Shown here: one piece after another, positions 63,950-64,000 of the stretch
Position numbering within the stretch: position 1 is the stretch's first letter
How the letters are laid out: each line of letters opens with the position of its first letter
Assembly (NCBI GenBank): GCA_964572845.1
Contig: CAZNFX010000001.1
Span: forward strand, 186,001 to 250,000
Origin: Bin55 sp964572845
GTDB lineage: Bacteria > Pseudomonadota > Gammaproteobacteria > Pseudomonadales > Azotimanducaceae
Direction: 5' to 3'
DNA: 64,000 nucleotides
Made by a program: the position numbers and the translations under genes
Notes under the pieces: model-generated
What the model saw: the letters and a program-made list of their open reading frames with translations, nothing else
What the model was told of the DNA's origin: nothing
Database searches by the model: none

Positions 63950-64000
63950 TTAGTCGGAGTCTCTCTCTAAAGCGGGGTAGCCATATGACTCTTGAGCAGC

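Noticed and set aside
63985..64000. ATG at the right edge reading MTLEQ
   Set aside because: Only five codons are visible and the ribosome site (GGGGT) is weak, so it cannot be supported as a gene.

Overview
The window reads as a chromosome segment of a Gram-negative, probably marine gammaproteobacterium-like organism. The evidence is a psp operon driven by PspF and a sigma54 promoter, a short 4.5S-type SRP RNA, a TonB-dependent receptor, ExbD, oxygen-dependent HemF, a MacB-type exporter and many scattered CoA-dependent catabolic genes. Taxonomy is inferred from gene content only; no rRNA or ribosomal protein gene is present. Coding strands switch often and most transcription units are short.

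Layout. 0-2.4 kb: phage-shock genes pspA-pspB-pspC (minus) and divergent pspF, with a near-consensus sigma54 promoter between them. 2.5-2.7 kb: SRP RNA and tRNA-Ser(GGA). 3-7.8 kb: TauD-type dioxygenase, a degenerate aldo/keto reductase, an S33 hydrolase and a short-chain dehydrogenase. 7.9-13.4 kb: a minus-strand ABC exporter operon with one ATPase, three consecutive periplasmic adaptors and one MacB-type permease. 14-23 kb: a double-domain CoA-transferase, a broken lipoprotein metalloprotease, tRNA-Gly(GCC), an enolase-superfamily enzyme, a methylsuccinyl-CoA-dehydrogenase-like enzyme, a second CoA-transferase and hemF. 23.5-33 kb: orphan exbD, a CNT nucleoside transporter facing a PfkB kinase with a frameshifted 5' end, a CPT-like phosphotransferase, a sirtuin, a dioxygenase-repeat fusion bracketed by a duplicated sirtuin 3' end, a CoxE-like VWA protein, a small-molecule kinase and a NadR-like kinase. 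33.4-42.7 kb: a two-component system resembling the proteobacterial dedicated sortase type, an MBL hydrolase, a MORN protein plus Ser/Thr kinase operon, a TauE/SafE transporter and pyruvate kinase.

44.3-54.1 kb is a defence island: five tightly overlapping minus-strand genes (C5 cytosine methyltransferase, MORC/MutL-like GHKL ATPase, Z1 ATPase, PD-(D/E)XK nuclease, AIPR protein) and a divergent small winged-helix protein. Eroded coding sequence flanks it on both sides. The left piece (42.8-44.0 kb) looks like an N-terminal half and the right piece (54.2-55.4 kb) like a C-terminal half, both on the plus strand. I infer that the island inserted into one long helical-repeat gene, which then decayed.

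55.5-64 kb: HpaI-type aldolase, acyl-CoA synthetase, 2-hydroxyacid dehydrogenase, a large TonB-dependent receptor, an Sfp/EntD-type phosphopantetheinyl transferase, tRNA-Leu(TAG), and at the right edge a tRNA-Leu(TAA) gene split by a 242-nt group I intron at the anticodon position known from cyanobacteria and plastids. That intron and the inserted defence island are the two most notable observations. Several genes carry single in-frame stops or frameshifts, which could be real decay or assembly error.
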